From: Treponema sp.
GTDB lineage: Bacteria > Spirochaetota > Spirochaetia > Treponematales > Treponemataceae
DNA length: 7,038 nucleotides
Assembly (NCBI GenBank): GCA_017544745.1
Contig: JAFYDO010000163.1
Span: 1-7,038, forward strand
Reading direction: 5' to 3'
This document shows, in pieces, positions 6,328 through 7,038 of this stretch. The translations under genes and the position numbers were made by a program. Numbering within the stretch: position 1 is the first letter of the stretch; each line of letters opens with the position of its first letter. The notes under the pieces are model-generated. The model had not been told where the DNA came from and did no database searches. It saw nothing but the letters and a program-made list of their open reading frames with translations.

Positions 6328-7038
6328 TTATTCAGAAAGTTTCTTTACTGCCCCCGCATGATTAGGCTGAATCTTTCTTGCCTGCCTCCACTGAGCTCTT
6401 GCTGCAACCAGATTTTCCTGTTTTTCGTATACAAGACCTATTCCGTAGTGAGCATCTGCAGAATTGTCGTTCATTTCCAGAACAGCATTAAATTCTTCCA
6501 GTGCCTTGTCCAGTTCATCTGTATCTATGTAAATATTTCCCAGTAAAAGCCTGCATTTTAATATGATTTCGTCGTTAGAGCTGTTGTCTATAATGCGGAA
6601 AAGATACTGTGTTGCTGCACTTATTTCTCCGGCCTTATAGTATTGCTCTGCGATAGAAAGCAAAAGTGAATCTGACTCGCGGACTATGAGTGCTTCTGTA
6701 AAAGCTGAAATACTTTCGTAGGTTTGACCAAGAGCGGCATAAGAAAGCCCCAGATATTCAGAAATATCATCTGCCTTATAGCCGTTCTGCTTTGCCAGTG
6801 TAAGATATTTTATTGCAAGATCTGCATAATAGTAGGTAGAAATTGTGTTTTTATAAAAATATGCCTTTCCAAGCATATACTGAAGCTGTGGTAAAAGCGA
6901 TTTGCTTGCATCATACATAGCAAGACGCAGATTATTTATACATTCATCAAGATATTCCTGGGCACGGTAATTATCTGTCTGCGAAACTGCAAGATAAAAA
7001 CAGGCATAGCCATAATATGTAAGGGCTGTGTTATTGTA
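6328..7038 (-). CDS. TPR-repeat protein, N terminus outside the window
   Basis: The reading frame stays open to the right edge, so this is the C-terminal part (236 residues seen) of a longer protein. An internal ATG at 6918 exists but the frame continues 40 codons upstream with TPR-like sequence, so it is probably not the start. At least five helical repeats of about 34 residues can be read, near 51-86, 90-122, 123-154, 156-191 and 193-226. The last two are the most typical (for example LEEFNAVLEMN, then ADAHYGIGLVYEKQ with a Pro-Asn after the repeat). TPR arrays are protein-binding scaffolds; the partner cannot be read from sequence. Whether it has a signal peptide or membrane anchor is unknown because that end is missing. 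It lies 87 bases before mreB on the same strand with no strong terminator between, so some read-through into the mre genes is possible. A role in envelope or shape work is only suggested by position. Confidence 0.85.
   Translation of the reverse strand, partial: YNNTALTYYGYACFYLAVSQTDNYRAQEYLDECINNLRLAMYDASKSLLPQLQYMLGKAYFYKNTISTYYYADLAIKYLTLAKQNGYKADDISEYLGLSYAALGQTYESISAFTEALIVRESDSLLLSIAEQYYKAGEISAATQYLFRIIDNSSNDEIILKCRLLLGNIYIDTDELDKALEEFNAVLEMNDNSADAHYGIGLVYEKQENLVAARAQWRQARKIQPNHAGAVKKLSE

Noticed and set aside
6916..6918. ATG at 6918 as the start of the TPR protein.
   Set aside because: The frame is open for 40 further codons to the window edge and those codons read as helical, TPR-like sequence, so the gene most likely begins outside the window.

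Overview
The window carries a complete rod-shape (elongasome) gene cluster on the minus strand. In transcription order it is mreB, mreC, mreD, mrdA (PBP2) and rodA, running from about 6240 down to 609. The 3' portion of a TPR-repeat protein gene precedes it on the same strand, cut by the right edge of the window. A small lipoprotein gene of unknown function lies on the plus strand at the left edge and converges on rodA. No RNA gene, mobile element, CRISPR array or phage gene is visible, and coding density is near the maximum.

The organism looks like a Gram-negative-type, moderately AT-rich bacterium. A spirochaete of the Treponema type is my best guess. That rests on the general look of the proteins and on a lipoprotein with a relaxed lipobox (Phe-Val-Ser-Cys); it is inference, not proof. 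The gene order mreBCD-mrdA-rodA is widespread in rod-shaped and helical bacteria and does not settle the taxonomy.

Layout: 1-66, leader with a TATAAT -10 box and a GGAAGGA ribosome site. 67-612 (+), lipoprotein. 609-1922 (-), rodA. 1929-3827 (-), mrdA. 3820-4344 (-), mreD. 4347-5210 (-), mreC. 5203-6240 (-), mreB. 6241-6327, an 87-base spacer with a probable mre promoter, an AT-only inverted repeat and the mreB ribosome site. 6328-7038 (-), TPR protein lacking its N terminus.

The five central genes act as one machine. MreB filaments at the inner membrane organise MreC and MreD. These activate the RodA glycosyltransferase and the PBP2 transpeptidase, which build lateral-wall peptidoglycan. 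The genes are joined by overlaps or gaps of 2 to 6 bases, so one polycistronic message with coupled translation is likely. I see no exotic new system. The points most worth a second look are a roughly 60-70 residue extra segment (probably two membrane helices) in RodA, a Cys/Cys/His/Cys version of the PBP2 metal site, and the tail-to-tail stop-codon overlap between rodA and the orphan lipoprotein.
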